From Myxococcus qinghaiensis (GTDB lineage: Bacteria > Myxococcota > Myxococcia > Myxococcales > Myxococcaceae), in contig NZ_JAKCFA010000002.1 in NCBI RefSeq assembly GCF_024198215.1, positions 588,791-652,790 of the forward strand: a stretch of 64,000 bases of DNA, read 5' to 3'. The notes below the pieces were generated by a model. That model did no database searches. It saw only the letters and a program-made list of their open reading frames with translations, and was not told the DNA's origin. Of this stretch, positions 1 through 8,795 are shown piece by piece. The position numbers were made by a program, and so were the translations under genes. Position 1 is the stretch's first letter. Every line of letters begins with the position of its first letter.

Positions 1-1161
1 GCGCAGGGACTCGGGCTTCCCGCGGCGCCGCCCGCCCCTCCGGCCCCGGCTGTCCCCGCCGCTCCTCCCGCGCCCGCCGTGGCGGCCACGCCTCCGACGC
101 CTCCATCCCACGACGAGGCCATGGAGGCGGGCAACACCGAGGACAACATCGGCGCCGACGCGGAGGGAATGGAGGAGGTCCGGGATCAGATCCGCGAGCA
201 GATCCACCGCACGCGGGACGGGCTGAAGCGCTCTCGCCGCTCCGGTGGTCGCAATGTCGTGGCGCGCGGCCAGTCGCTCGAGGTGAAGGAAGGCCAGAAC
301 GTCCAGAGCGCGGTGGTGTACGGCGGCAACCTGGTCGTGAAGGGCCACGTGGAGAACGACGCGGTCGCCTTCGGCGGCAACCTGGTCATCGAGGGCCACG
401 TGGAGGGAGACGCGCACGCCTTCGGCGGCAACGTCGTGCTCAAGCCCGGCGCCAAGGTGGAGGGCGACGTGTCCTCCTTCGGCGGAAACGTGGAGCGCGA
501 GGACGGCTCGGACGTGGAGGGCAGCATCAACACCTTCGGCGGCGCGAACATCGGCCGCATCGTCGCCGGCGAGCTGAAGGAGGGCCTCAAGGAGGCGCGC
601 AACCCGAGGCAGGAGCGCGAGCGCGACTCCGACGAGGACGACAACAACAACAACGAGGGAGGCCTTGCCACCTTCATCCTCACCTTCGCGGTGCTGTTCG
701 GCCTGGGCTTCCTGGGGCAGATGTTCTTCCCGGCGCGCATGAAGCAGCTGGGTGACGAGATTCGCGCCCGTCCGGTGCAGAGCGGCCTCACCGGCCTCTT
801 CGGGGTGGTGGCGATGATTCCCCTCACGGTGGTGCTGGCCATCACCATCATCGGAATCCCCGCCGCGCTGGTGCTGTGGATGGCGGCCCCGCTCGCGGCG
901 GCGCTCGGCTTCGCGGCGGTGGCGAGCGAGCTGGGCACTCGGCTGCCGGTGATGCGTGGACGCAAGACGCAGGCGGTGGTGCTGGCGATGGGCCTGCTGG
1001 TGTTGCTGGTGGTGGGCGCAATCCCGGTGTTGGGCGCCATCGTCTCCACCCTCGTCGTCCTGGTCGCCCTGGGCGCGGTCATCCGCACCCGCTTCGGGTA
1101 CCGGCAGCGCGGCAGCGGGATGCCGGAGCCCATCCATCCCCACACCGAGCAGCCGGTTTAA
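1..1161 (+). CDS. Bactofilin-like polymer-forming membrane protein (5' partial)
   Basis: The reading frame is open to the left window edge; the residues before the GTG at 79 are Ala/Pro-rich, so the true start lies outside. Roughly residues 60-165 (from 79) form short beta repeats with a recurring pattern of a GGN or FGGN turn followed by V-x-G-x-V-x-G-D, as in bactofilin/polymer-forming cytoskeletal domains. An acidic, Asn-rich linker follows, then about four hydrophobic segments and a short basic tail ending at the TAA. This suggests a beta-solenoid anchored by a C-terminal membrane bundle. Inference: a shape or envelope scaffold. It shares the repeat style of the small exported protein at 8202-8765. 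Confidence 0.8.
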   Translation, partial: AQGLGLPAAPPAPPAPAVPAAPPAPAVAATPPTPPSHDEAMEAGNTEDNIGADAEGMEEVRDQIREQIHRTRDGLKRSRRSGGRNVVARGQSLEVKEGQNVQSAVVYGGNLVVKGHVENDAVAFGGNLVIEGHVEGDAHAFGGNVVLKPGAKVEGDVSSFGGNVEREDGSDVEGSINTFGGANIGRIVAGELKEGLKEARNPRQERERDSDEDDNNNNEGGLATFILTFAVLFGLGFLGQMFFPARMKQLGDEIRARPVQSGLTGLFGVVAMIPLTVVLAITIIGIPAALVLWMAAPLAAALGFAAVASELGTRLPVMRGRKTQAVVLAMGLLVLLVVGAIPVLGAIVSTLVVLVALGAVIRTRFGYRQRGSGMPEPIHPHTEQPV

Positions 1162-1365
1162 CGCACCGCTCCCAGAAGGACCCCACCGGGGATCGCCACG
1201 AGCCAGCACGGCCCGTGACGGTCCCCGGTGTCGTTTTCGTGGCGGTCTTAGAGAAGTTCCAGCGCGCCATCACCTCGACTGTCGGATGGGCCTCATGGCT
1301 GGGGTGCGTCATGCCTCGACAGTCTTTGACCCCTCGGTCCGGGTACGCCATTTTGCGCGGCACCC

Positions 1366-2712
1366 ATGCGACGCCTCCCAGACGCCTCGTTGCGCGGCAG
1401 GGCCATCACCGTGGACCTCGAGGGCGAGAGCATCCCCGCCATCGAAGGCGAGCCGGTGGCGTGCTCCCTGGTCGCCGCGGGCGAGCCCATGCTTGCCCGC
1501 TCCGTGAAGTACCACCGCCCTCGCGGGCCCTACTGCTTCGCCGCCGCCTGCTCGCACTGCCTGATGCGCGTGGACGGCCTGCCCAACGTCTACACGTGCC
1601 GCACCCCCGCGCGAGAGGGCATGAAGCTGGAGCGGCAGAACGCGTTCCCCTCCGCCAAGGTGGACGTGTTCGAGACCATCGACTGGTTCTTCCCCAAGGG
1701 CCTGGACCACCACGAGATGTTCGCCGGCGTCCCCATCGCCGAGCAGGTGATGGCCAAGGTCGCCCGCCAGCTCGCGGGCCTGGGCATCCTTCCCAAGGAG
1801 GCCGCCCCCGCGTCGCCCGAGTCCCGCACCCTGCGCACCCGCGTGGCCGTGGTGGGCGCGGGCGCCTCGGGGCTCGCCGCCGCGCGGGAGCTGACCGAGC
1901 GCGGCGTCCCCTTCCTCCTCTTCGAGCGAGAGGACCACGTGGGTGGACGGCTCGCGCACGGAGCGCCGGAGCAGGGCGCGCCCGCCATCACCGACGTGGC
2001 GACGCTCGCGAAGGACAGCCTCGTCACCCGCGCCACCGCGCTGGGCCTGTATGACGACGAGGCGGGGCGCTTCCTCGTGGTGGGCGTCTGGGAGCCCACC
2101 GGTGTCCGGCTCCTGAAGGTCTACGCGGAGCGCTTCCTGCTGACGCCCGGGGGCCACCCGCCGATGGTGCCCTTCGAGAACAATGACCTGCCCGGCGTCT
2201 ACGCGGGGCGCGCGGCCAGCCTGCTGCTGCGCCGGTACGACGTGGCTCCAGAAGTCGCCGCGCTGGTGGGCTGGGGCGAGGAGCTGTACGGCCTGGCGAA
2301 GCTTTTGGAGGAGCGCGGCGTGACGCTCGCGGCGGTGGTGGACCTGAAGGGCCCGCCGCCCCCCGGCGCCCACCCACTGGCGGTGGCGGGCACGGAGCCC
2401 AAGGCCCACGGCATGCGCCACGTGAGCGCGTTCAGCTTCACGCCTCGCGACGGCAGCCGACGCAAGGTGTCCTGTGACGCGGTGCTGGTGTCCGTGCCGG
2501 TGAGCCCCAGCTTCGAGCTGGCGCGCCAGGGCGGCGCGAAGGTGACCTTCGACGCGGGGCACGGCCTGTTCAAGGTGGAGGCGGACGCGGACGGACGCAC
2601 CGAGGCCGCTGACATCTTCGCCGCGGGCGACCTCACCGGAGGAGGCAGCGCGAAGGACGCGGCGGTCGCGGGACGACGGGCGGCACAGGCGCTGGTGGGA
2701 GGGCTGTCATGA
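1366..2712 (+). CDS. [2Fe-2S]/FAD oxidoreductase, sarcosine-oxidase-alpha/HcnB-like
   Basis: A 448-residue flavoprotein. The N-terminal third carries a plant-type [2Fe-2S] signature, C-x4-C-x2-C followed 12 residues later by another Cys (around residues 56-77), as in the N-terminal domain of heterotetrameric sarcosine oxidase alpha and opine/cyanide-type dehydrogenases. A Rossmann dinucleotide motif GAGASG near residue 165 and a late GD (AAGDLTGGG) FAD-contact motif define a pyridine-nucleotide-disulfide-reductase-like fold. There is no C-terminal BFD or GcvT domain. The stop overlaps the next start by 4 bp (ATGA), so the two are translationally coupled and probably form one amine/amino-acid dehydrogenase. 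The substrate cannot be read from the sequence. The start is the first ATG; no good Shine-Dalgarno is seen. Confidence 0.85.
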   Translation: MRRLPDASLRGRAITVDLEGESIPAIEGEPVACSLVAAGEPMLARSVKYHRPRGPYCFAAACSHCLMRVDGLPNVYTCRTPAREGMKLERQNAFPSAKVDVFETIDWFFPKGLDHHEMFAGVPIAEQVMAKVARQLAGLGILPKEAAPASPESRTLRTRVAVVGAGASGLAAARELTERGVPFLLFEREDHVGGRLAHGAPEQGAPAITDVATLAKDSLVTRATALGLYDDEAGRFLVVGVWEPTGVRLLKVYAERFLLTPGGHPPMVPFENNDLPGVYAGRAASLLLRRYDVAPEVAALVGWGEELYGLAKLLEERGVTLAAVVDLKGPPPPGAHPLAVAGTEPKAHGMRHVSAFSFTPRDGSRRKVSCDAVLVSVPVSPSFELARQGGAKVTFDAGHGLFKVEADADGRTEAADIFAAGDLTGGGSAKDAAVAGRRAAQALVGGLS

Positions 2713-4196
2713 GCAAGTCGATGATCTGCTCGTGCGAGGACGTCACCGCGGACGATGTGCGGCACGCCGTCTCGCGCGGGTATTGCGATGTGGAGTCGGT
2801 GAAGCGCTACACCGGCTTCGGCACCGGCATCTGCCAGGGCAAGAGCTGCCTGTCCGCGGTGGCCGCGCTGCTGGAGCAGGAGAAGGCCCTCAAGCCCGCC
2901 GCGGTGGTGCCCTTCACGCCGCGCCCTCCCCTGTTCCCCACCGAGCTGCGCCTGCTCGCCACCGCCCCGGTGGACGAGTCCCAGCCTCCCGTGGGCGGCC
3001 TGCCCCAGGACGTGGACACCTTCGCCAGCGCGCTGCGGCCCGAAGGCCCCCTGCCCGCCAAGGCCAAGGTGGTCATCATCGGCGGCGGCGTCATGGGGCT
3101 CGCGCTCGCGTACAACCTGGCGCGCGAGGGTGAGACGGACGTCGTCGTGCTGGAGCGCGGCTACCTGTGCGCGGGCGCGTCCGGCCGCAACGGCGGTGGC
3201 GTGCGCATGCAGTGGGGCACTCCGGCGCTGGTGGAGCTGGCCAAGCGCTCCATCGATTTGATGAAGACCTTCGCCCGGGACCTGGGCATCAACGTCTGGC
3301 TGCGCCAGGGCGGCTACCTGTTCCTGGCCCGGACGGACGCGGTGGCGAAGCGACTGGAGCGCAACGTCACGCTGCACAACCGCTACGGCGTGCCCACGCG
3401 GCTCGTCACGCCGGACGCCGCGCGCGACATCGTCCCCGGCCTGACGATGAAGGGCTGCGTGGCGGCCTCCTTCAATCCCGAGGACGGCGTCATCTTCCCC
3501 TGGCCCTTCCTGTGGGGCTACGCGCAGGGCTGCAAGAAGAAGGGCATCCGCGTGGAGACGTACACGGACGTCACCGGCTTCGAGGTCAGCGGCGGCCAGA
3601 TTCGCAAGGTGAAGACGGACCGGGGCGACATCGCCTGTGACACCGTCGTCCTCGCGTCCGGCGCGTGGAGCCCGGAAGTCGCGAAGCTCGTCGACGTGCA
3701 GCTCCCCAACGAGCCGCACCGCCACGAAATCCTCAGCACCGAGCCCCTCAAGCCCTTCCTGGGGCCGCTGGTGTCGGTGCTCGACTCGGGCCTCTACTTC
3801 AGCCAGTCCATGCGCGGCGAAATCGTGGGCGGCATGGGCGACCCGAAGGAGCCCCCCGGCCTCAACATGGGCAGCACCCTGCGCTTCGTGTCCCGCTTCG
3901 CCCGCGCGCTCATGGAGCAGATGCCCCACGTGGGCCACGTGAAGGTGCTGCGCCAGTGGGCCGGCTGCTACGACGTGACGCCGGACAACAACCCCATCCT
4001 CGGCCGCACCCCCGGCCTGGACAACCTCCTCCAGATGTCGGGCTTCGTCGGCCACGGCTTCATGATGGCCCCCGCCGTCGCCGAGCGGATGGCGAAGTGG
4101 ATGGTCACCGGCGAGTCCGATGAGCTGTTCACCCGCTTCAACCTGCGCCGCTTCTCCGAAGGGGCCCTGGAGCGCGAGGACATGATCATCGGCTGA
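2709..4196 (+). CDS. BFD [2Fe-2S]-DAO fusion oxidoreductase, sarcosine-oxidase-beta/HcnC-like
   Basis: 495 residues. Residues 1-60 are a BFD-type [2Fe-2S] domain (C-x-C near residue 7-9, then GTGICQGKSC), and residues 115-495 form a D-amino-acid-oxidase-fold FAD enzyme with the nucleotide motif IIGGGVMGLALAYNLA and a conserved C-terminal GHGFMMAPAV loop. In related HcnB/sarcosine-oxidase-alpha proteins the BFD domain sits at the C-terminus of the alpha-type subunit; here it is attached to the beta-type subunit instead. Overlap with the upstream gene and a strong terminator just downstream (4228-4282) define a two-gene operon. Likely oxidises a secondary amine or amino acid and passes electrons through the iron-sulfur centres. 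Confidence 0.87.
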   Translation: MSKSMICSCEDVTADDVRHAVSRGYCDVESVKRYTGFGTGICQGKSCLSAVAALLEQEKALKPAAVVPFTPRPPLFPTELRLLATAPVDESQPPVGGLPQDVDTFASALRPEGPLPAKAKVVIIGGGVMGLALAYNLAREGETDVVVLERGYLCAGASGRNGGGVRMQWGTPALVELAKRSIDLMKTFARDLGINVWLRQGGYLFLARTDAVAKRLERNVTLHNRYGVPTRLVTPDAARDIVPGLTMKGCVAASFNPEDGVIFPWPFLWGYAQGCKKKGIRVETYTDVTGFEVSGGQIRKVKTDRGDIACDTVVLASGAWSPEVAKLVDVQLPNEPHRHEILSTEPLKPFLGPLVSVLDSGLYFSQSMRGEIVGGMGDPKEPPGLNMGSTLRFVSRFARALMEQMPHVGHVKVLRQWAGCYDVTPDNNPILGRTPGLDNLLQMSGFVGHGFMMAPAVAERMAKWMVTGESDELFTRFNLRRFSEGALEREDMIIG

Positions 4197-4227
4197 GGCG
4201 CCCTCGCGAGCGCTCCCACTCCGGCAC

Positions 4228-4282
4228 CCACGGGCCGCGTCCTCCTCCTTCGCCGGAGCGAGACGCGGCCCGTGGATTTTTC
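4228..4282 (+). terminator. Rho-independent terminator of the oxidoreductase operon
   Basis: A perfect 14-bp stem (CCACGGGCCGCGTC at 4228-4241 with GACGCGGCCCGTGG at 4262-4275) closes a 20-nt loop and is followed directly by ATTTTTCC. It lies 32 bp after the stop of the DAO-fusion gene. This is the clearest intrinsic terminator in the window. Confidence 0.85.
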
Positions 4283-4556
4283 CAGCCGTGTCCTGGCTCG
4301 GGACACCTCGCTCCGAGAGTGACCACGAAAACGACACTCTCAGGAAAAACCGTAAATCACGAACATCATGAGGCTTTGTCCCGGGCAGCGCGAAGGGCCT
4401 TTACACGCGTCCGCCGGGGAGCGGAGCACGCGCGCACCACCTGGCCTCGTGCGCGCGCGGGCCCTCCGAGTGGGAGTGTCCTGGGCGTGACGCTGGCACG
4501 GGGTGTGCCTGGGCCCACGCGGCGCGCAATCCCGCGCGTGGTGGAGGAGTCCCCCG

Positions 4557-5351
4557 ATGATCGCGAAGAGCATGCGTGCGTTGTTCCTGGTGGGTGCCCT
4601 GTCGGCTTGCGGTACCGAGCAGGCTCCGGACGTTCCTGACGCGGACGGCACCGAGCCGCTCCAGTCGCAGGAGTCCAACGTCATCGTCGGCTCTGTGAAC
4701 TGGGTGGGGGCCACCACGCTGACGGGCACGCAGCGCACGCGCTCCAGGGCGGTGGGCTACCTGTCCATCCCCGCGGTGGGCAGCCGCTGCACGGCGTGGC
4801 TCGTGTCGGCCGACGTCATCATCACCAACAACCACTGCATCGGCAGCGCGTCCGAGGCCGTGGGCGCGCGCGTGTCCTTCAACTACGAGGACGGCGTCGC
4901 CTCCGCGGATCGCGTCTGGTACAACTGCGCCACGTTCATCAAGACGTGGTCCGGCGATGACATGACGGCGGTGCGCTGCTCGGCGACGAACGGCCAGCTC
5001 CCCGGCAACGTCTACGGCTGGCTGACGGTGTCCACCACCAACGCCGCCGCCAACGCGAGCCTCTACGTCGTGCACCAGAACTGCGACTACTACACGTCGT
5101 CCGGCTGCACCCCGACGAAGAAGTCCTCGCCGGGCGTGGTGAAGAACGCCAACTACTCCACCACGGACCTGTCCTACGACGCGGACACGCTGGGCGGCTC
5201 CTCGGGCTCGCCGGTGATTTCGTCCTCCACGCACCAGGTGGTCGGCCTGCACCACATCGGCCTGGGCGGCAACTCGTCCGGCCGCGGCACGGCCAACACC
5301 GGCGTGAAGGCCACCCGCGTGAAGGCGCGCCTGGCGGAGATCGGCCTCTAG
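4557..5351 (+). CDS. Trypsin/V8-like serine protease, lipoprotein
   Basis: 264 residues from the ATG at 4557, chosen because GGAGGAG lies about 8 bp upstream and the protein then starts with a short lipoprotein signal ending in L-S-A-C (Cys at residue 18). The chymotrypsin-fold triad is visible: His in the TNNHCIG segment, Asp in SGDDMTAVRC, and the nucleophile Ser in LGGSSGSPV, followed by the VVGLHHIG strand. Several Cys pairs (HC, YNC, RC, NCD, GC) suggest disulfides. Inference: a surface-tethered extracellular endopeptidase, fitting a predatory or saprophytic lifestyle. It is monocistronic, between two strong terminator-like hairpins. Confidence 0.85.
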   Translation: MIAKSMRALFLVGALSACGTEQAPDVPDADGTEPLQSQESNVIVGSVNWVGATTLTGTQRTRSRAVGYLSIPAVGSRCTAWLVSADVIITNNHCIGSASEAVGARVSFNYEDGVASADRVWYNCATFIKTWSGDDMTAVRCSATNGQLPGNVYGWLTVSTTNAAANASLYVVHQNCDYYTSSGCTPTKKSSPGVVKNANYSTTDLSYDADTLGGSSGSPVISSSTHQVVGLHHIGLGGNSSGRGTANTGVKATRVKARLAEIGL

Positions 5352-5384
5352 GCCCTCCGAACGGAATCCGTTCAGGGGGGTAGC

Positions 5385-5417
5385 ACCGCCGAGGCCCGAG
5401 TTCTCGGCCTCGGCGGT
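5385..5417. terminator. Bidirectional terminator hairpin
   Basis: ACCGCCGAGGCC (5385-5396) and GGCCTCGGCGGT (5406-5417) form a perfect 12-bp GC-rich stem around a 9-nt loop, midway between the convergent protease and SDR genes. A second, smaller palindrome (GAACGGA-A-TCCGTTC, 5359-5373) precedes it. There is no clear T-tract on either side. Confidence 0.65.
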
Positions 5418-5465
5418 GGCCACCCCTGACGGAAGCTGCTCCGACGGGCTGAGTCGCCCGTCACG

Positions 5466-6329
5466 TCACGCCGGAGTGGGCTCGCGCGCCAGCAGCACCC
5501 GTGACGCGAGCCCCACCGGCAGGGCCTCGGGCGCGGCCAGGGCCTCGCGCCGCACCCCTCGCAGCGCCAGCCGCCCCAGGCTCCGCTTCACCGCGCGCGG
5601 CAGCAAGGGCAACAGCCGCATCACCCACCGGTGGCCCCAGCCCGGGTACACCAGGGCCTCGCCCCGCTCGAACGCCGCGAGCGCGGCCCGCGCGCAGCGC
5701 TCCAGCGATATCTGGAAGAAGGGCACCTCCGCCGCGTCCTCCGCCCCCGCATCGCCCAGCGGCCCGGGGGCCACGCGGGTGATGACCACGCCGCGCCCCT
5801 CCACCTCCAGTCGCAACGACTCCGTGAAGCCGTCCAGGAAGCGCTGCGTGGCGGCGAACATCGTCGAGCCCGGGAGGAAGAGCTGCGCGGCGCCCGAGCC
5901 GATGTTCATCACCCCGCCCCTCCCCCGCTCCAGCATGGGAGCGAGCAGCCGGTGGGTCAGCAGCGCGGGCACCCAGACGTTCGCGCGCAGCAACTCCTCC
6001 AGCCCGCCCCAGCGCGCCTCCGCGTAGAGCCCTCTGCGCCCCAGCGCGGCGGTGTTCACCAGCACGTCCACCCGGACGAACTTCGACTCCAGCGAGGCGA
6101 CGAGCGCGTCCACCTGGCGCGACTCGCAGACGTCGCACTGCTCGAGCAGCACGCCCAGGGTGGGATAGAGGGACAGCAGCTCCTCGCGCAGCGGCTTCAG
6201 GCGCGCCACGTCGCGGTCCACGAGGACCAGCGTGCGAACGCGCCGGGACAGCAGCCGGGCCAGCTCGCGGCCGAGCCCTTCTGAAGCACCGGTGATGAGG
6301 ACCGTGCCCTGGTCAATGGGAGGACGCAT
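5466..6329 (-). CDS. SDR-family protein lacking the catalytic Tyr/Lys
   Basis: 287 residues from the ATG at 6329; the longer upstream reading frame has no SDR character. The Rossmann motif TGASEGLGREL near residue 13, a VNTA segment at the NAG position and the NIGSG strand identify a short-chain dehydrogenase/reductase. In the active-site helix, where SDRs carry Y-x-x-x-K, the codons read TTC and CAG (M-F-A-A-T-Q), so the catalytic Tyr is Phe and the Lys is Gln; the Ser of the triad appears present. The nucleotide fold may be intact, but ordinary hydride-transfer chemistry is doubtful. It could be a binding or regulatory pseudoenzyme. Convergent with the protease gene. Confidence 0.85.
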   Translation of the reverse strand: MRPPIDQGTVLITGASEGLGRELARLLSRRVRTLVLVDRDVARLKPLREELLSLYPTLGVLLEQCDVCESRQVDALVASLESKFVRVDVLVNTAALGRRGLYAEARWGGLEELLRANVWVPALLTHRLLAPMLERGRGGVMNIGSGAAQLFLPGSTMFAATQRFLDGFTESLRLEVEGRGVVITRVAPGPLGDAGAEDAAEVPFFQISLERCARAALAAFERGEALVYPGWGHRWVMRLLPLLPRAVKRSLGRLALRGVRREALAAPEALPVGLASRVLLAREPTPA

Positions 6330-6520
6330 GGGAAAGAGGCACCTCCGTCTTAGGTCAGGTGGCCATGGTGCGCACGATTTGCGGACCGCGCTCGCCTCCC
6401 CGCAAGCCCTGCGCCCGGTCCATCCCAGCCAGGCGGGCGGGCGGTGGCACGCAACTTCCACTGTGCGTCCACAGCCCCCATTCCCATGACAGGGGCCTTT
6501 CCAAGACCAAGGAGCCACCC

Positions 6521-6985
6521 ATGGCCGCACCGTCCCGCATTCTCGTTCCCATCGACCTGAGCGAGGGCTCTCGCGCGGTCATCGACTACGCCCTGAACCT
6601 GGCGCGCCCCTTCAACGCCACCGTGGAGGTGGTGCACGCCTGGGAGCCGCCCCAGTACGTCGCGCCAGACCTGCTGGTGGCCGCGCCCGGCTGGAACCCC
6701 ATCTCCCTGGAGAAGGTCGCCCTGGAAACGGCGAGCAAGGAGCTGGCGACCCTGCTTCGGCAGATGGAGACGGCCCAGGTCCCCATCAAGCACCGGGTGC
6801 TGGTGGGCGAGGCGGCCTCCACCATCCTCGAGCTCGCGGAGAAGGAGGGGCACGACCTCATCATCATGGGCACCCACGGGCGTCGGGGGTTTTCCCGCGT
6901 CCTGCTGGGCAGCGTGGCGCAGAAGATCGTCGCCCGCGCGCACTGCCCGGTGCTGACGCTGCACGTCTCGACGGACAAGAAGTAG
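6521..6985 (+). CDS. Universal stress protein (UspA family)
   Basis: 154 residues from the ATG at 6521, preceded by AAGGAG at good spacing; the in-frame extension to 6359 is not protein-like. It begins with the beta1 strand RILVPIDLSEGS and ends with the nucleotide-binding G-x2-G-x9-G-S pattern (GTHGRRGFSRVLLGS) and an AHCPVLTL strand, the hallmarks of an ATP-binding single-domain Usp. The length is normal for the family. Probably a cytoplasmic stress or energy-state protein. Transcribed alone and convergent with the membrane protein downstream. Confidence 0.92.
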   Translation: MAAPSRILVPIDLSEGSRAVIDYALNLARPFNATVEVVHAWEPPQYVAPDLLVAAPGWNPISLEKVALETASKELATLLRQMETAQVPIKHRVLVGEAASTILELAEKEGHDLIIMGTHGRRGFSRVLLGSVAQKIVARAHCPVLTLHVSTDKK

Positions 6986-7000
6986 CCGCGGGCACCGCCC

Positions 7001-8146
7001 CTAGCGTCCGAGCGCCGCCCGCGTGGCGGCCTCCCGCCGCCGGGCCGCGAGCACCGTGGGCACGGCGAGCACCGACATGGCGCCCATGACGAGCACGGCC
7101 CCGAGCAGCTCGCGCGTCCCCACCCCGGGCAGCCCCAGCCACAGCGACAACCCCAGCGTGGCCACCACACCGGCGAGCACGCTGGAGGCGCGGTTGACCG
7201 GCACGGAGAAGGCGTTCTCCCGCGCGTCCAGCAGGATGAGCCCGCCGAAGATGCCGGTGCCCTGGGACAACAGGCCCACCAGCATCTCCTCCAGGAGCCG
7301 CCCCCGGGTGAACAGGCCGGTGAAGCCCTCGCGGATGTCCTGCGCCGCGACGGAGCCGCCCCAAAGCGCCACCCCGGCGAGCACCAGCACCAGGAAGGGC
7401 GTGGCCACCATCTGCTCCTCCACGAAGTAGCGGGTGGACAGCGACTTGTCCTCGGACTTGGCCAGCCGACTCATGGCGCGCAGCCGGATGAAGTAGCTGA
7501 GCAGGTACACGCCCACGTCCACCATGGCCACCAGCGTCATCGTGGCCCGCGCATCCGTGCCCGACGCCACCACCACCGCCGACAGGCTCAGCCCCAGCGC
7601 CACCCACGAGGGCCAGCGCACCCGCCTGCGGCTGAGGACGTCCACCACGGGCGCCAGCACCAGCACGCCGCCGCGCATCAGCAACATCATGAAGACGATG
7701 GAGGTGCCCTCCAGCGTGTACGCCAGCGTCGTGGTGCCGATGATGGCCGCCGAGCACATCCCGGACAGGAAGGTCCACGGCCCCGGTGAGGGCACCCGCA
7801 GGCCCAGCACCTGCCGATGCCCCGCGAAGCGCCACCAGCGCTTGAGCGTGAGGAAGACGAACATGCCCACCATCGACGTCGCCGCGCTCACCGGCAGCAG
7901 CGTGAAGCCGACGATGCCCTCCTCCATGCCCGGCAGGGAGCCGCTCGACAGCGCCTTCGTCAGCGCGCTGTACGGGGCATAGGCCGCGAAGTACCCGAAG
8001 GCGTAGATCCAGATGGAGAGGTCTTGGGAGTCGTCGTGCTGCGTCGAAGGTGCGGCCAGGGCGGACCTCGGGACAGGGCCAGGTGGGCACCGTACTGCAA
8101 GGCGCACGCCCTGGCCCGCACCGCAGGGAGAGAGCACCCCATGCAA
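7001..8146 (-). CDS. Multi-pass membrane protein, DMT/EamA-like
   Basis: Up to 381 residues with about nine or ten hydrophobic helices, beginning with IWIYAFGYFAAYAPYSALTK and ending with a short Arg-rich tail. Helix spacing and Gly/Ala/Ser-rich segments resemble drug/metabolite transporter (EamA) proteins, but no diagnostic motif is certain. The start is unclear: the longest frame begins with TTG at 8146 (GGAG upstream), a GTG at 8107 is an alternative, and the first ~45 residues are non-hydrophobic. Substrate unknown. Divergent from the bactofilin-like gene at 8202. Confidence 0.65.
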   Translation of the reverse strand: MHGVLSPCGAGQGVRLAVRCPPGPVPRSALAAPSTQHDDSQDLSIWIYAFGYFAAYAPYSALTKALSSGSLPGMEEGIVGFTLLPVSAATSMVGMFVFLTLKRWWRFAGHRQVLGLRVPSPGPWTFLSGMCSAAIIGTTTLAYTLEGTSIVFMMLLMRGGVLVLAPVVDVLSRRRVRWPSWVALGLSLSAVVVASGTDARATMTLVAMVDVGVYLLSYFIRLRAMSRLAKSEDKSLSTRYFVEEQMVATPFLVLVLAGVALWGGSVAAQDIREGFTGLFTRGRLLEEMLVGLLSQGTGIFGGLILLDARENAFSVPVNRASSVLAGVVATLGLSLWLGLPGVGTRELLGAVLVMGAMSVLAVPTVLAARRREAATRAALGR

Positions 8147-8201
8147 TCGGTGCGAGCTCCCGTCCGTAGGCCTCTCAACTCGGATGCCTCAGGAGCCCGC
8201 C

Positions 8202-8765
8202 ATGCGCTCACCTCTGCTGCCCACCCTGGCCCTCGCCGCCACCCTCGCCTTCCCTGCCTTCGCGGGGGATGACTCCGCCAAGAAGGCCAACGGCATCAAG
8301 GTCGTCTGCGCCTCCAACGGCAAGGACGGCAGCCGCGCCGTGCAGGGCACGGACCTCATCATCGAGGCCGGGGACAAGGTGACGGACGCAGTCGCCGTGG
8401 ATGGCAACGTCATCATCCGCAAGGGCGCCAAGGTCGACGACGCCGTCGCCATCCGGGGCCGGGTCATCGTCGAGTCCGGCGCCCGCGTCACGGGCGACGC
8501 CGTCTCCATGGGCGGAGAGGTCCGCGTCCACAACGGCGCGCGCGTGGACGGCAGCGCGGTGGCCCTGGGCGGCAAGCTCACCGTGGACAAGGACGGCCTC
8601 ATCGACGGCGACAGGATCAGCCTGTCCTTCGAGATTGGCGGCAAGGACCTGCTGCGCGGCTTCATCGAGGACGCGCTCGATGAGGAGACGGGCTGCCACA
8701 TCATCGACGAGGACGACGACAAGGACGACGACCACGGCGGCAACAGCAGCCACAAGGACGTCTGA
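8202..8765 (+). CDS. Exported bactofilin-like beta-repeat protein
   Basis: 187 residues from the ATG at 8202 with AGGAG about 7 bp upstream. A clear Sec signal (MRSPLLPTLALAATLAFPAFA, cleavage after AFA) is followed by repeats of V-x-G-x-V-x-I/V-x-x-G-A-x-V (GNVIIRKGAKVDDAV, GRVIVESGARVTGDAV, GEVRVHNGARVDGSAV), a bactofilin-like beta-solenoid of about six rungs. It ends in an acidic tail (DEDDDKDDDHGG). Bactofilins are normally cytoplasmic, so a cleavable signal peptide is notable. It lacks the membrane helices of the related protein at the left edge. Confidence 0.8.
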   Translation: MRSPLLPTLALAATLAFPAFAGDDSAKKANGIKVVCASNGKDGSRAVQGTDLIIEAGDKVTDAVAVDGNVIIRKGAKVDDAVAIRGRVIVESGARVTGDAVSMGGEVRVHNGARVDGSAVALGGKLTVDKDGLIDGDRISLSFEIGGKDLLRGFIEDALDEETGCHIIDEDDDKDDDHGGNSSHKDV

Positions 8766-8795
8766 GCGACGTCCCTCCCAAGTCCGCGTGAAGCC

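Noticed and set aside
1366..4196. Hydrogen cyanide synthase (hcnABC)
   Set aside because: Domain layout differs (no separate HcnA; BFD on the wrong subunit), so a specific claim of cyanide production is not justified.
2199..4337. 712-residue frame on the minus strand opposite the DAO-fusion gene
   Set aside because: Low-complexity His/Ala/Gly/Arg composition and no motif; shadow of the real genes.
4319..4639. Small plus-strand frame overlapping the protease signal
   Set aside because: Out of frame with the protease, no ribosome site, Arg/Gly-rich shadow.
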